DNA of 64,000 nt from Pseudomonas vranovensis DSM 16006 (GTDB lineage Bacteria > Pseudomonadota > Gammaproteobacteria > Pseudomonadales > Pseudomonadaceae), in the NCBI RefSeq assembly GCF_000425805.1, contig NZ_AUED01000003.1, positions 186,001 through 250,000 of the forward strand, read 5' to 3'. The stretch's first letter is position 1; every line of letters starts with the position of its first letter. A program made the translations under genes and the position numbers. A model generated the notes under the pieces. It was not told the origin of the DNA and ran no database searches. It saw only the letters and a list, made by a program, of their open reading frames with translations. Positions 17,770 through 26,966 of the stretch are shown piece after piece.

Positions 17770-20364
17770 CTAAATGTCCCAGACCAGGTTGATGGCGAAA
17801 TTGCGCCCTGGCATGGTCAGGCGATCCAGGTTGGCCGGCGAGGTCACCGCCGCTTCACCCAGGCCGTCGTAGCCGCGCACGTCATCCCACTGCCAGTATT
17901 TTTTGTCGGTCAGGTTGTACAGGCCGGCGTTGACGGTGATGTCGTCGGTGACCTTGTAGAAGCCGGCAAGGTCGAGCACGCCGTAGCCGGGAGTGCGGAA
18001 CTGCTGGCTGGCACCGTCGGGGGCGAAGAAGGTGGTGTCGTCGACACGGTCCTTGCGCTTGACCAGGGTCCAGCTCAGCAACGCGCCGTACTGCTCCTGC
18101 TCGTAGCCCAGGCCCATCACGGCGGTCAGCGGGTTGACGCTGTTGAGCGGTTGGCCGGTGTCGTCGTTGCGACCACGGGCGTAGGCGATCGAGCCCTGGG
18201 TATAGAGACCTTGCGCGGCACCGAAGTGGTCCAGGTTCAGGCGGCCCTTGAACTCGGCACCCTTGATGGTGGCGTGCTTGATGTTGTTGGCCTCGAAGGT
18301 CTGGCCCAGGTTGCTGCCCTGCACGGCGTCTTCGTTGATGAAGTCGCGATACTTGTTATAGAACACCGCCACGTCGAAATTGCCGGCGTCGAAGTTGCCG
18401 CGCAGGCCGGTCTCGTAGCTCTTGCTCTTTTCCGGCTCAAGGTCGGAATTGCCGCGCACGCTGTAGCCCAGGCCCGGGTTCTCAAAGCGGCCATACAGCG
18501 ACTTCGCGGTGGGGGTGCGGAAACCTTCGGCGTACTGGCCATACCAGGTGTAGTTGTCGTCGAAGGCGTAGGTTACGCCGAACTTGGGCGATACCCGGTT
18601 CCAGGTTTTCTCGTCATCGTCCACCGGGTCAGTGCTCGACGCACCGATACCGCGCAGGAATTCGTCGGTCATGTGCGGCTTGAGCTGGGTGTAGTCGTAG
18701 CGCACACCCGGCAGGAAGGTCCATTGGTTCCAGCGTATCTCGTCCTGGGCAAACAGGCTGTAGGTGTTGACGGTCGGGTCCGGGAAGTCGCTGACCAGTG
18801 CCTGGCTGTCGTTGACGCTGATCTGGCCGATGGCGCGGCACGCACCACCGACGTTCAGGCAGGTGCCGGTGCCGCTGCGCGAGCCCGTGACCTTTTCGTT
18901 CTTCAGGGTGGTGCCGTAGGTCAGCAAGTGCTCGGTTTCACCGACGCTGAAGGCTTTGTCCAGCTGTGCGTCGAAGACCCACTGGCGGTCCTTGTAGGTG
19001 GTCTTGCGGTCACGGGCTACCTGGCGGCCGGAGGCAAAGTAGATTTCATCGGTGCGCTGGTCGGTCTTGCCGATCTGGTAGTTCAGGCTCCACTTCACAT
19101 TGTCGGCCAGCAGGCTGCCCAGGGCGAACTCATGGTTGATGCCGAAGCGCTCGCGGGTCACCACGTCGTTGCCGGTGCGGTCGCGGTATGAGTTCATGGC
19201 ACCGAAGCCCGGGATGAACGGCCCGCCGACGGCGCTCTTCTGCTCCAGGTCGCGGTCATCCTTGTACTTTTCATAGGTGAACGCCAGGCGCGAATCGTCG
19301 GCGTAGTTCCAGCCGGCCTTGGCCAGGATGTTGGTGGTGCGCACATCTTCGGGGTTGGCTTCGGTGCGCTCGAGGCCGGTACCGCCGTGGCCACCGTAGG
19401 ACTCGGTCTCATGGCCATTGCGCTGGCTCAGGTGCAGCAGGCCGTCGAAGTCGCCCTGGCGGCCGGCGACGGTGGCTGAATTCAACCAGCTTTCGTCGGC
19501 CGAGCTGTAGCCGGTCTTCAGGCGTGCGCCGACATCCTTGCCGGGCTTGATGATGTCGTCGGGGTCGAGGGTGAAGTAGCTCACAGCACCGCCGATGGCG
19601 TTGCTGCCGTACAGCACCGAGGCCGGGCCACGAAGAATTTCCACGCGCTTGACGATTTCGGGGTCGACGTAGTTGCGCTGGGTCTGGGCGTAGGGGCCGA
19701 AGAAGAAGCTGTCGGGGATCGACACGCCGTCGATCTGGGTCAGTACTCGCTCACCGTCGATACCGCGGATGTTGTAGCCGTTCAGGCCACTGCGCTGGCC
19801 GGTGCCACTGACCGAGACGCCCGGTTCGTAGCGCACCAGTTCCTTGATGTCGTTGACGTTCTGGCGGTCCAGTTGTTCGCGGGTATGTACGCTGACGGTG
19901 CTCGGTACCTGGCTGATGTCCTGGGCGCTACGGGTGGCGCTGACCGTGATCTGCTGCAGGGCGATGACGTTGGAGGTGCTGCGCTCGATCACCACGTTGC
20001 CGCTGCCCAGGGTGCGATAGTTCAGGCCGGTGCCGGCCAGCAGTCGCTTGAGCGCAGCCTCGGGCTTGAGAGAGCCCTGAACGCCTGGCGAGGCTACGCC
20101 TTCGGCCAGTTCGGCAGACAGGCCGACCTGCCAGCCGGTAACGGTGGTAAAGGCATTGAGGGCCGATACCAGCGGTTGCTGGGCAATGGCAAAGCGGTAG
20201 TCACCCATGCGCGGCGCAGTTGCCTGGGCAGGTTCGGCGGCCAGGGCCGGCAAGCTGCAGGCGCCGCTGGTGAGCAACGCCAGGGTCAACAGGGAGAGCG
20301 TGCAACGCTGCAGGCCGGGTTTACGAGAAGTGTCTGAAGACCGACGAGTAGAACCAGTGGACAT
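17770..20364 (-). CDS. hxuA: TonB-dependent heme receptor with N-terminal signalling domain (HxuA-like)
   Basis: An 864-residue outer-membrane receptor. It has a signal peptide (about 1-43), a secretin/TonB short N-terminal signalling domain (about 50-125), a TonB box-like QQITVSATR, a plug domain and a 22-strand barrel ending FAINLVWDI. A FRTP segment followed by NSDLEPEKS resembles the FRAP/NPDL signature of heme and hemoglobin receptors. The signalling domain and the adjacent anti-sigma and sigma genes make this a heme-responsive cell-surface signalling receptor like P. aeruginosa HxuA. The 117-base gap upstream should contain a sigma-dependent promoter. Substrate (heme or hemoglobin) is inferred from motif and context. 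Confidence 0.85.
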   Translation of the reverse strand: MSTGSTRRSSDTSRKPGLQRCTLSLLTLALLTSGACSLPALAAEPAQATAPRMGDYRFAIAQQPLVSALNAFTTVTGWQVGLSAELAEGVASPGVQGSLKPEAALKRLLAGTGLNYRTLGSGNVVIERSTSNVIALQQITVSATRSAQDISQVPSTVSVHTREQLDRQNVNDIKELVRYEPGVSVSGTGQRSGLNGYNIRGIDGERVLTQIDGVSIPDSFFFGPYAQTQRNYVDPEIVKRVEILRGPASVLYGSNAIGGAVSYFTLDPDDIIKPGKDVGARLKTGYSSADESWLNSATVAGRQGDFDGLLHLSQRNGHETESYGGHGGTGLERTEANPEDVRTTNILAKAGWNYADDSRLAFTYEKYKDDRDLEQKSAVGGPFIPGFGAMNSYRDRTGNDVVTRERFGINHEFALGSLLADNVKWSLNYQIGKTDQRTDEIYFASGRQVARDRKTTYKDRQWVFDAQLDKAFSVGETEHLLTYGTTLKNEKVTGSRSGTGTCLNVGGACRAIGQISVNDSQALVSDFPDPTVNTYSLFAQDEIRWNQWTFLPGVRYDYTQLKPHMTDEFLRGIGASSTDPVDDDEKTWNRVSPKFGVTYAFDDNYTWYGQYAEGFRTPTAKSLYGRFENPGLGYSVRGNSDLEPEKSKSYETGLRGNFDAGNFDVAVFYNKYRDFINEDAVQGSNLGQTFEANNIKHATIKGAEFKGRLNLDHFGAAQGLYTQGSIAYARGRNDDTGQPLNSVNPLTAVMGLGYEQEQYGALLSWTLVKRKDRVDDTTFFAPDGASQQFRTPGYGVLDLAGFYKVTDDITVNAGLYNLTDKKYWQWDDVRGYDGLGEAAVTSPANLDRLTMPGRNFAINLVWDI

Positions 20365-20481
20365 CGAAAGCGCTCCCTGTCGCGCGAAGTTATAGGTATG
20401 GCCGATTCAAAAATAAGAATCAGTTGCATTGGCTATAACGAGACGTTTCGGTTCAGGGAATCGCGTAAAAATAATTGCAGA

Positions 20482-21444
20482 TCAGTTGAGAATGACCACG
20501 GCGGGGAACTCGTGCAACTGGGCCGACGTGATGTGGGCCAGGGCGCGCAAGGTCTCGATCGGTTGATCCAGGCGGTAGTTGCCGGTGATCGCGACCTGCT
20601 CCAGGCGCTCGTTGCGCGAGATGATCATGCCTGGGTAATAGCGGCGGATTTCAGCCAGCACCTGCTCAAGTGGGCAGTTTTCGAAAATCAGCCGGCCGTG
20701 GACCCAGGCCAGGTCTTTTTGCGGATCGACCCGCTCGCGCTGGCCAAAGCCGTTGGGACCGATGCGGATGCTGTCGCCGCTGGACAGGCGGATGTGCTGG
20801 TCGCTGCTGGCGCGCAGGTCGATATCGCCACGCTGCACGCGGACCTGGGCCTCGCCGTTGAGGTAGCGCACGGCAAAGTCGCTGTCGCGCACGCTGGCAC
20901 GCAAGGGGCCGGCTTGCAGTTCAAACGGTTGGGCCATGCCGGCGGGTACCTCGAAGAACGCTTCGCCCTGGTAGAGGCGGGCGACGCGCTGGCGATTGTC
21001 GATATCGCTGGAGAAAGCCGAGTTGGTGTTGAGCAACACCTTCGAGCCGTCTTCGAGTTGCAGTCGCTGGCGCTCGCCGACCACGGTCAGGTGATCGGCT
21101 TGCAGGCGTATCGGTACATTGCCCACGGTGAAAACCCCGACCAGCAACACAGCGGCAGCTGCCAGCGGCTTCCAGTGCGGACGCAGGCGGGCCAGGCGCG
21201 AAGGGCGATTGGTCTGGGCAATCTGGGCAGCGGCCTGGCGTAGCGTGTCGCCCTGCCATAGGGCTTCGGCTTCGACATAAGCCTGGGCATTGGCCGGGTC
21301 GGCCTCGAGCCAGGCTTCAAAGGCGAGGGTGTCTTCAGGCGTGGCGCATTGCAGGCGGATCAACCAGTCCAGGGCCTGGTCCATGGCACTGTCGCAGGCA
21401 GCCGAGTCTGGCGGCGAAGGGCGATGAGGGGCGCTATCGGTCAC
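20482..21444 (-). CDS. hxuR: FecR-family anti-sigma factor (HxuR-like)
   Basis: A 320-residue single-pass membrane regulator. The cytoplasmic N-terminal part binds the sigma factor and contains WLIRLQCATPEDTLAFEAW. One membrane helix lies near residues 94-112. The periplasmic FecR domain (about 120-215) includes LEDGSKVLLNTNSAFSSDI. The C-terminal region should contact the signalling domain of the receptor. The start codon is GTG with AGGA upstream. It lies between the sigma gene (68 bases) and receptor (117 bases), the normal order of such systems. Confidence 0.88.
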   Translation of the reverse strand: MTDSAPHRPSPPDSAACDSAMDQALDWLIRLQCATPEDTLAFEAWLEADPANAQAYVEAEALWQGDTLRQAAAQIAQTNRPSRLARLRPHWKPLAAAAVLLVGVFTVGNVPIRLQADHLTVVGERQRLQLEDGSKVLLNTNSAFSSDIDNRQRVARLYQGEAFFEVPAGMAQPFELQAGPLRASVRDSDFAVRYLNGEAQVRVQRGDIDLRASSDQHIRLSSGDSIRIGPNGFGQRERVDPQKDLAWVHGRLIFENCPLEQVLAEIRRYYPGMIISRNERLEQVAITGNYRLDQPIETLRALAHITSAQLHEFPAVVILN

Positions 21445-21512
21445 GGAGAGTCCTGGAAGGTCTTGTCGTTGTATTTATGATCAAGCGTTATGGCAGCGCT
21501 GGCAACCCACCG

Positions 21513-22031
21513 TCAGTCGCGGTTCAGGCGATTGGCGACACCTACACAGATGGCCATGATCAGTTTCAGTTCCTTCTGGACTGTACTGGCGGAAACGTTG
21601 AGCTGCTCGGCGATCTCCAGGTAACTGGCGCCGTGCAATCGGCTGAGAATGAAAATACGCTGCTGGCGTGGGGTCAACTGGCCGAGGCTGACACTCAGGC
21701 GCTTGAGCAGTTGTTCGGCGTGGGCGGCGTCTTCGGCGCTGCTGCTGGGGGCGGCGACGTTGTGCAGAATTTGTTCGGGCACATCATCGACCAGGTTGCG
21801 AGCCTGGGCGCGGCGCGCGCGCAAATGGTCCAGCGCCAGGTTGCGGGCGGTCTGGAAAACAAAAGGCTCAAGGTGCTCGATGGGGCGCTCGCCGAGGGCA
21901 CGGGTGACGCGCAGGTAGGTCTCTTGCAGCAGGTCTTCGGCGGTGCTCGGGTTATCAACCATGCGTTGCAGGGTGCGCAGCAGGCTGACTCGCTGGGCGA
22001 GAAATACAGTGTTGAACTGGGACTGGCTCAC
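21513..22031 (-). CDS. hxuI: FecI-family ECF sigma factor (HxuI-like)
   Basis: A 172-residue extracytoplasmic-function sigma factor of the iron-starvation class. Region 2 is near residues 8-75 (AEDLLQETYLRVTRAL). Region 4 is near 110-165, with LTPRQQRIFILSRLHGASYL and the helix-turn-helix EIAEQLNVSASTVQKEL. It should transcribe hxuA once the receptor is occupied and the anti-sigma releases it. The start is GTG at 22031; region 2 begins close to it, and no better start exists. A Fur box about 27 bases upstream indicates repression when iron is plentiful. Confidence 0.9.
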   Translation of the reverse strand: MSQSQFNTVFLAQRVSLLRTLQRMVDNPSTAEDLLQETYLRVTRALGERPIEHLEPFVFQTARNLALDHLRARRAQARNLVDDVPEQILHNVAAPSSSAEDAAHAEQLLKRLSVSLGQLTPRQQRIFILSRLHGASYLEIAEQLNVSASTVQKELKLIMAICVGVANRLNRD

Positions 22032-22056
22032 AGTGATACCCGAGCAATGCGAAGCG

Positions 22057-22075
22057 AATGATAATGCTTATCATC
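22057..22075. promoter_or_regulatory. Fur box upstream of hxuI
   Basis: The core TGATAAT-G-CTTATCA matches the 7-1-7 Fur consensus TGATAAT-N-ATTATCA with a single mismatch. It lies 26-44 bases before the hxuI start codon. Confidence 0.85.
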
Positions 22076-22099
22076 TTTGCATAGGTCAAGTCTGTAATG

Positions 22100-22195
22100 C
22101 CTGCAGGAGCGGACTTGCCCCGCGAGGGGCCATTCCAGCCACCGAATCCGTGTGGTCTGGAAGGGTGGGCCGCGGGCAAGCCCGCTCCTGCCGCG
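22100..22195. repeat. REP doublet 5
   Basis: CTGCAGGAGCGGACTTGCCC and GGGCAAGCCCGCTCCTGCCG face each other about 45 bases apart. The spacer itself contains short complementary blocks (GGCCATTCCAG / CTGGAAGGGTGGGCC). It lies between the 3' end of gap and the upstream region of hxuI. Confidence 0.8.
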
Positions 22196-22203
22196 CGCCT
22201 GTT

Positions 22204-23205
22204 CTATCGGGCGCTGCACAGCGCCAGGCAGTTATCCAGCATGCGGTTGGAGAAACCCCATTCGTTGTCATACCAGGCCAGCACCTTGAGCATGCGGCCG
22301 CTGGTGCGGGTGTGGTTGGCGTCGAAAATCGACGACAGCGGGTTGTGGTTGAAGTCGCACGACACCAGCGGCAGGCTGTTGTAGCCCAGCACCCTGGAGT
22401 GTCGGCTGGCCTCCTTGAACAGGGCGTTGACCTCGTCGGCAGTGGTCTCGCGCGCAAGGTTCACGGTCAGGTCCACCAGCGATACGTTGATCACCGGTAC
22501 GCGCACTGCCATGCCCGTCAGTTTGCCCGCCAGTTCCGGCAGCACCAGCCCCACGGCCTCGGCCGCACCGGTCTTGCTCGGAATCATCGACTGGGTGGCC
22601 GAGCGCGCACGGAACGGGTCGCTGTGGTAGACGTCGGTCAGGCTCTGGTCATTGGTGTAGGCATGAATGGTGGTCATCAACCCTTGCTCGATGCCCAGTT
22701 CGCGGTGCAGCACCTGAGCCAGGGGCGCCAGGCAGTTGGTGGTGCAAGAGGCAGCCGAGATGATCTGGTGGCCGGCCCGCAAGATATCGTGGTTGACGCC
22801 ATACACAATGGTCGCATCGGCACCCTTGGCCGGTGCCGAGATAATGACTTTGCCCGCCCCGGCAGTAAGATGGGCGGCTGCCTTGGCGCGATCGGTGAAT
22901 AGCCCGGTGCACTCGAATACCACATCAATGGCTTCGGCTTTCCACGGCAGTTCCGCCGGGTTGCGGATGGCACTGACAGCAATGCGGTCGCCATTGACGG
23001 TCAGGCTTTCATGATCGGATTCGACGTCGGCAGCAAAGATGCCGTGGACGCTGTCGTACTTGAGCAGATGGGCATTGATCGCGCTGTCACCCAGGTCATT
23101 GATCGCGACGACCTGCAGGTCCTGGCGGTAGCCTTGGGTATAGAGTGCGCGGAGGATGTTGCGGCCAATGCGGCCAAAGCCATTGATTGCGATGCGAAGG
23201 GTCAT
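22204..23205 (-). CDS. gap: Glyceraldehyde-3-phosphate dehydrogenase, type I
   Basis: A 333-residue NAD-dependent GAPDH that oxidises glyceraldehyde-3-phosphate from the Entner-Doudoroff aldolase step. The Rossmann motif [10 protein letters not shown] is at 7-16, and the catalytic Cys154 lies in [23 protein letters not shown] and [12 protein letters not shown] are further signatures. It diverges from edd across a 268-base region with two HexR-type operators, so it should be derepressed by the HexR ligand 2-keto-3-deoxy-6-phosphogluconate. This is the sugar-regulated pseudomonad gap. Confidence 0.96.
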   Translation of the reverse strand: MTLRIAINGFGRIGRNILRALYTQGYRQDLQVVAINDLGDSAINAHLLKYDSVHGIFAADVESDHESLTVNGDRIAVSAIRNPAELPWKAEAIDVVFECTGLFTDRAKAAAHLTAGAGKVIISAPAKGADATIVYGVNHDILRAGHQIISAASCTTNCLAPLAQVLHRELGIEQGLMTTIHAYTNDQSLTDVYHSDPFRARSATQSMIPSKTGAAEAVGLVLPELAGKLTGMAVRVPVINVSLVDLTVNLARETTADEVNALFKEASRHSRVLGYNSLPLVSCDFNHNPLSSIFDANHTRTSGRMLKVLAWYDNEWGFSNRMLDNCLALCSAR

Positions 23206-23274
23206 GGAGCTACCTCTGGCAGACCGGGTTAAGCCCGTGGCAAATGAAGAATTGCTTCACTGCATCTGATTTTG

Positions 23275-23289
23275 TTGTTGGAATTACAA
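23275..23289. promoter_or_regulatory. HexR operator at gap
   Basis: TTGT-TGGAATT-ACAA fits the HexR consensus TTGT-N7-ACAA exactly. It lies about 70 bases upstream of the gap start. Confidence 0.7.
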
Positions 23290-23336
23290 GATTATTCGTA
23301 AAAAAATAGAAAACAAGCCTTTTTGCTGGCAGTATT

Positions 23337-23351
23337 TTGTTCAATCTACAA
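23337..23351. promoter_or_regulatory. HexR operator at edd
   Basis: TTGT-TCAATCT-ACAA is a second exact TTGT-N7-ACAA match, 62 bases from the gap-side site and about 122 bases before edd. Each of the two divergent promoters can thus have its own operator. Confidence 0.7.
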
Positions 23352-23473
23352 CGAGCGATCGGCCAAGCCGTCCCTCCCTCGACACTCGCCCCTGCCTTTG
23401 AGCCTAGGTGGCGATTGCGGATAAGGGAAACGGCCGCAGAGGTCGCAATCACCGATAGCCTGGAGTCCAGTAC

Positions 23474-25300
23474 ATGCATCCGCGCATTCTTGAGGTCACC
23501 CAACGGCTGATCGACCGCAGTCGTCCCACCCGCGAACGCTACTTGCAGTTGATTCGCGGCGCTGCCAGCGACGGGCCGATGCGCGCCAAGCTGCAATGCG
23601 CCAATTTCGCCCACGGTGTGGCGGGCTGTGGCACCCAGGACAAAAACAGCCTGCGGATGATGAATGCGGCCAACGTCGCCATCGTCTCGGCCTACAACGA
23701 TATGCTCTCGGCCCACCAGCCCTACGAGCACTACCCCGAACAGATCAAGCAGGCACTGCGCGACATTGGTTCGGTTGGCCAGTTCGCCGGCGGTGTGCCG
23801 GCCATGTGCGACGGCGTCACGCAGGGCGAACCGGGCATGGAGCTGGGTATCGCCAGCCGCGAAGTGATCGCCATGTCCACCGCCATCGCCCTGTCGCACA
23901 ACATGTTCGATGCCGCATTGATGCTGGGCATCTGCGACAAGATTGTGCCCGGCCTGTTGATGGGCGCGCTGCGCTTTGGTCACCTGCCGACGATTTTCGT
24001 GCCGGGCGGGCCGATGCCCTCGGGTATTTCCAATAAGCAGAAGGCCGACGTGCGCCAGCGCTATGCCGAGGGCAAGGCCAGCCGCGAGGAGTTGCTGGAG
24101 TCGGAAATGAAGTCCTACCACAGCCCTGGCACCTGTACCTTTTATGGCACCGCCAACACCAACCAGTTGTTGATGGAAGTGATGGGCCTGCACCTGCCGG
24201 GTGCCTCGTTCGTCAACCCGTACACGCCGCTGCGCGATGCCCTGACCATCGAGGCGGCGCAACAGGTCACGCGCATGACCAAGGCCAGCGGCGACTTCAT
24301 GCCGCTGGGCGAGATTGTCGACGAGAAGTCCCTGGTCAACTCCATCGTCGCCCTGCACGCCACGGGTGGTTCGACCAACCACACCCTGCACATGCCGGCG
24401 ATTGCTCAGGCAGCCGGGATCCAGCTCACCTGGCAGGACATGGCCGAGCTGTCAGAGGTGGTGCCGACCCTGTCCCATGTGTATCCAAACGGCAAGGCCG
24501 ACATCAACCACTTCCAGGCGGCGGGCGGCATGGCGTTTCTGATTCGCGAACTGCTCGACGCCGGGTTGCTGCACGAAGACGTCAACACCGTGGCCGGTCA
24601 TGGCCTGCGTCGTTATACCCAGGAGCCGTTCCTGCAGGAGGGCAAGCTGGTGTGGCGCGAAGGTCCGCAGGCGAGCCTGGATGAAGCCATTCTGCGTCCG
24701 GTCGCGCGACCGTTCTCGCCTGAAGGCGGTCTGCGGGTGATGGAAGGCAACCTGGGCCGTGGTGTGATGAAAGTCTCCGCCGTGGCCCCTGAACACCAGG
24801 TTGTCGAAGCGCCGGCGCGCGTATTCCACGACCAGCAGGCACTGGCCGATGCCTTCCAGGCGGGTGAACTGGAATGTGATTTTGTTGCGGTGATGCGCTT
24901 TCAAGGCCCACGCTGCAACGGCATGCCCGAACTGCACAAGATGACTCCGTTCCTGGGCGTGCTGCAGGACCGCGGCTTCAAGGTGGCGTTGGTGACCGAT
25001 GGGCGTATGTCGGGTGCTTCGGGGAAAATCCCGGCGGCCATACATGTGTGCCCCGAAGCCTTTGACGGCGGGCCGCTGGCGCGGGTACGCGATGGCGATA
25101 TCGTACGGGTCGACGGCGTTGCCGGCACCCTGACGGTGAAACTCGACGCCGCGACCCTCGCCGACCGGGAAATTTCCGCGGCGCCCAGCGGTAACGACCT
25201 GGGCTGTGGCCGTGAACTGTTCGGCTTCCTGCGCATGGCCCTGAGCCCGGCCGAGCAAGGCGCCAGCGCCTTCACCTCGGCGCTGGAGACGCTCAAATGA
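23474..25300 (+). CDS. edd: Phosphogluconate dehydratase
   Basis: A 608-residue dehydratase of the IlvD/Edd family that converts 6-phosphogluconate to 2-keto-3-deoxy-6-phosphogluconate, the first committed Entner-Doudoroff step. Cysteines expected to hold the [4Fe-4S] cluster lie in [23 protein letters not shown] and [27 protein letters not shown] is also typical. Length matches the family. The stop codon overlaps the glk start by four bases (ATGA), so the two are translationally coupled. It is first in edd-glk-gltR-gtrS and probably under HexR. Confidence 0.97.
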   Translation: MHPRILEVTQRLIDRSRPTRERYLQLIRGAASDGPMRAKLQCANFAHGVAGCGTQDKNSLRMMNAANVAIVSAYNDMLSAHQPYEHYPEQIKQALRDIGSVGQFAGGVPAMCDGVTQGEPGMELGIASREVIAMSTAIALSHNMFDAALMLGICDKIVPGLLMGALRFGHLPTIFVPGGPMPSGISNKQKADVRQRYAEGKASREELLESEMKSYHSPGTCTFYGTANTNQLLMEVMGLHLPGASFVNPYTPLRDALTIEAAQQVTRMTKASGDFMPLGEIVDEKSLVNSIVALHATGGSTNHTLHMPAIAQAAGIQLTWQDMAELSEVVPTLSHVYPNGKADINHFQAAGGMAFLIRELLDAGLLHEDVNTVAGHGLRRYTQEPFLQEGKLVWREGPQASLDEAILRPVARPFSPEGGLRVMEGNLGRGVMKVSAVAPEHQVVEAPARVFHDQQALADAFQAGELECDFVAVMRFQGPRCNGMPELHKMTPFLGVLQDRGFKVALVTDGRMSGASGKIPAAIHVCPEAFDGGPLARVRDGDIVRVDGVAGTLTVKLDAATLADREISAAPSGNDLGCGRELFGFLRMALSPAEQGASAFTSALETLK

Positions 25301-26253
25301 AGCGCGCCCTGGTCGGTGATATCGGCGGTACCAACGCACGCTTCGCCCTCTGGGAAAACAACGCCATGCATTCGGTGCAGGTGTTTGCCACCGCCGACTA
25401 CACCAGCCCGGAGCAGGCCATTGGCGCCTACCTGGCGGCCCAGGGCCTGGCCAGGGGCGAGCTCGAGGCCGTCTGCCTGGCGGTGGCCGGGCCTGTGAGC
25501 GGTGATGAGTTTCGCTTCACCAACAACCACTGGCGGCTCAGTCGCCAGGCGTTCTGCAGGGCCCTGCAGGTCAAACAACTGCTACTGATCAACGACTTCA
25601 CCGCCATGGCCCTGGGCATGACCCGGTTGCAGGCCGACGAGTGCCGCGAGGTATGTGCGGGTGTTGCCGATGCCGGGCGCCCGGCGGTGGTGATCGGCCC
25701 GGGTACGGGGCTGGGCGTGGGCACTTTGCTGGCCCTGGGTGACGGCCGCTGGATGGCCTTGCCCGGGGAGGGCGGGCATGTCGATCTGCCGGTGAGTACC
25801 CCGCGTGAGGCGCAGATCCACCAGCAGATTGCCCTCGAGACAGGGCACGTCAGTGCCGAGACTGTGCTCAGTGGCGGTGGCCTGTTGCGCTTGTACCAGG
25901 CTGTCTGCGCGCTGGACGGGCAGCAGGCAACACTGCAGAGTCCGGCGGCGATTACCGATGCGGCCCTCGCGGGCGATCCCGTGGCGTTGGCGGTTATCGA
26001 GCAGTTCTGCCGCTTTCTGGGGCGTGTGGCGGGCAATAATGTACTTACCTTGGGTGGGCGTGGCGGTGTTTACATTGTTGGTGGTGTGATCCCGCGATTC
26101 GCCGAGCTGTTCTTGCGCAGCGGGTTTGCCGAAAGCTTTGCCGACAAGGGCTGCATGAGCGGTTACTTCAAGAACGTGCCGGTGTGGCTGGTGACGGCGG
26201 AATTCTCCGGATTGCTCGGCGCAGGCGTGGCTCTGGAAGGAGTCAACGCGTGA
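25297..26253 (+). CDS. glk: Glucokinase
   Basis: A 318-residue ATP-dependent glucokinase of the bacterial Glk (non-ROK) family. It phosphorylates glucose imported by the ABC transporter encoded further downstream. The ATP-binding start is [16 protein letters not shown], followed by [23 protein letters not shown] and [13 protein letters not shown]. It overlaps edd by four bases at its start and gltR by four bases at its end. This tight packing suggests one coupled translation unit. Confidence 0.95.
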   Translation: MKRALVGDIGGTNARFALWENNAMHSVQVFATADYTSPEQAIGAYLAAQGLARGELEAVCLAVAGPVSGDEFRFTNNHWRLSRQAFCRALQVKQLLLINDFTAMALGMTRLQADECREVCAGVADAGRPAVVIGPGTGLGVGTLLALGDGRWMALPGEGGHVDLPVSTPREAQIHQQIALETGHVSAETVLSGGGLLRLYQAVCALDGQQATLQSPAAITDAALAGDPVALAVIEQFCRFLGRVAGNNVLTLGGRGGVYIVGGVIPRFAELFLRSGFAESFADKGCMSGYFKNVPVWLVTAEFSGLLGAGVALEGVNA

Positions 26254-26966
26254 GTAAGTCGATACTGATGGTCGACGACGATCAGGAGATTCGCGAGCTG
26301 TTGCACACTTACCTCAGCCGTGCCGGTTTCCAGGTCACTGCCGCCTCCGACGGTCGCGGTTTTCGCCAGGCCCTGGATAGCGGCGAGTGGGACCTGGTGA
26401 TTCTCGACGTCATGCTGCCCGATGAAGACGGCTTCAGCCTGTGTCGCTGGGTGCGCCAGCATGGGCGTCTGGCCCAGGTGCCGATCATTATGTTGACCGC
26501 CAGCTCCGATGAGGCCGACCGGGTGATCGGCCTGGAGTTGGGCGCCGATGACTACCTGGGCAAACCCTTCAGCCCACGCGAATTGCTGGCGCGCATCAAG
26601 GCCTTGCTGCGCCGGGCCGGGTTCGGCCAGGAGCGCAACGGGGGCGATGTATTGGCCTTTGACGAGTGGCGCCTGGATACGATCAGCCACCGCTTGTTTC
26701 ATCGCGACGGCGAGGAGGTAATTCTCTCTGGTGCCGACTTCGCCTTGCTCAAACTGTTTCTCGATAACCCGCAACAGATCCTCGACCGCGACACCATCGG
26801 CAACGCCACCCGCGGGCGCGAACCCATGCCCCTGGACCGTATCGTCGACATGGCTGTCAGCCGCCTGCGCCAGCGCCTGCGCGACACTGACAAGCCGCCG
26901 CGGCTGATACGCACCATTCGCGGCAGCGGTTACCTGCTGGCGGCCAGCGTTGCGCCCGCGCACTGA
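26250..26966 (+). CDS. gltR: GltR, OmpR-type response regulator of glucose transport
   Basis: A 238-residue response regulator. The receiver domain (about 4-118) has the acidic pocket VDDDQE and phosphoacceptor Asp53 in LVILDVMLPDEDGF, and the winged-helix domain covers about 140-235. GltR works with GtrS and controls glucose porin and transporter genes in pseudomonads. The start is GTG at 26250, overlapping the glk stop, with GGAAGGAG upstream. An earlier ATG in this frame would add 22 basic residues that are not part of the family and is rejected. Confidence 0.9.
   Translation: MSKSILMVDDDQEIRELLHTYLSRAGFQVTAASDGRGFRQALDSGEWDLVILDVMLPDEDGFSLCRWVRQHGRLAQVPIIMLTASSDEADRVIGLELGADDYLGKPFSPRELLARIKALLRRAGFGQERNGGDVLAFDEWRLDTISHRLFHRDGEEVILSGADFALLKLFLDNPQQILDRDTIGNATRGREPMPLDRIVDMAVSRLRQRLRDTDKPPRLIRTIRGSGYLLAASVAPAH

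Noticed and set aside
20402..20450. Fur box or FecI-type promoter in the hxuR-hxuA gap
   Set aside because: Partial matches (GATTC-N8-GAATC; CGTC preceded by an unconvincing -35) were too weak to list as sites.
26184..26249. Earlier ATG for gltR inside glk
   Set aside because: Adds 22 Arg/Gly-rich residues; response regulators begin at the [10 protein letters not shown] segment, and a good ribosome site lies before the GTG at 26250.
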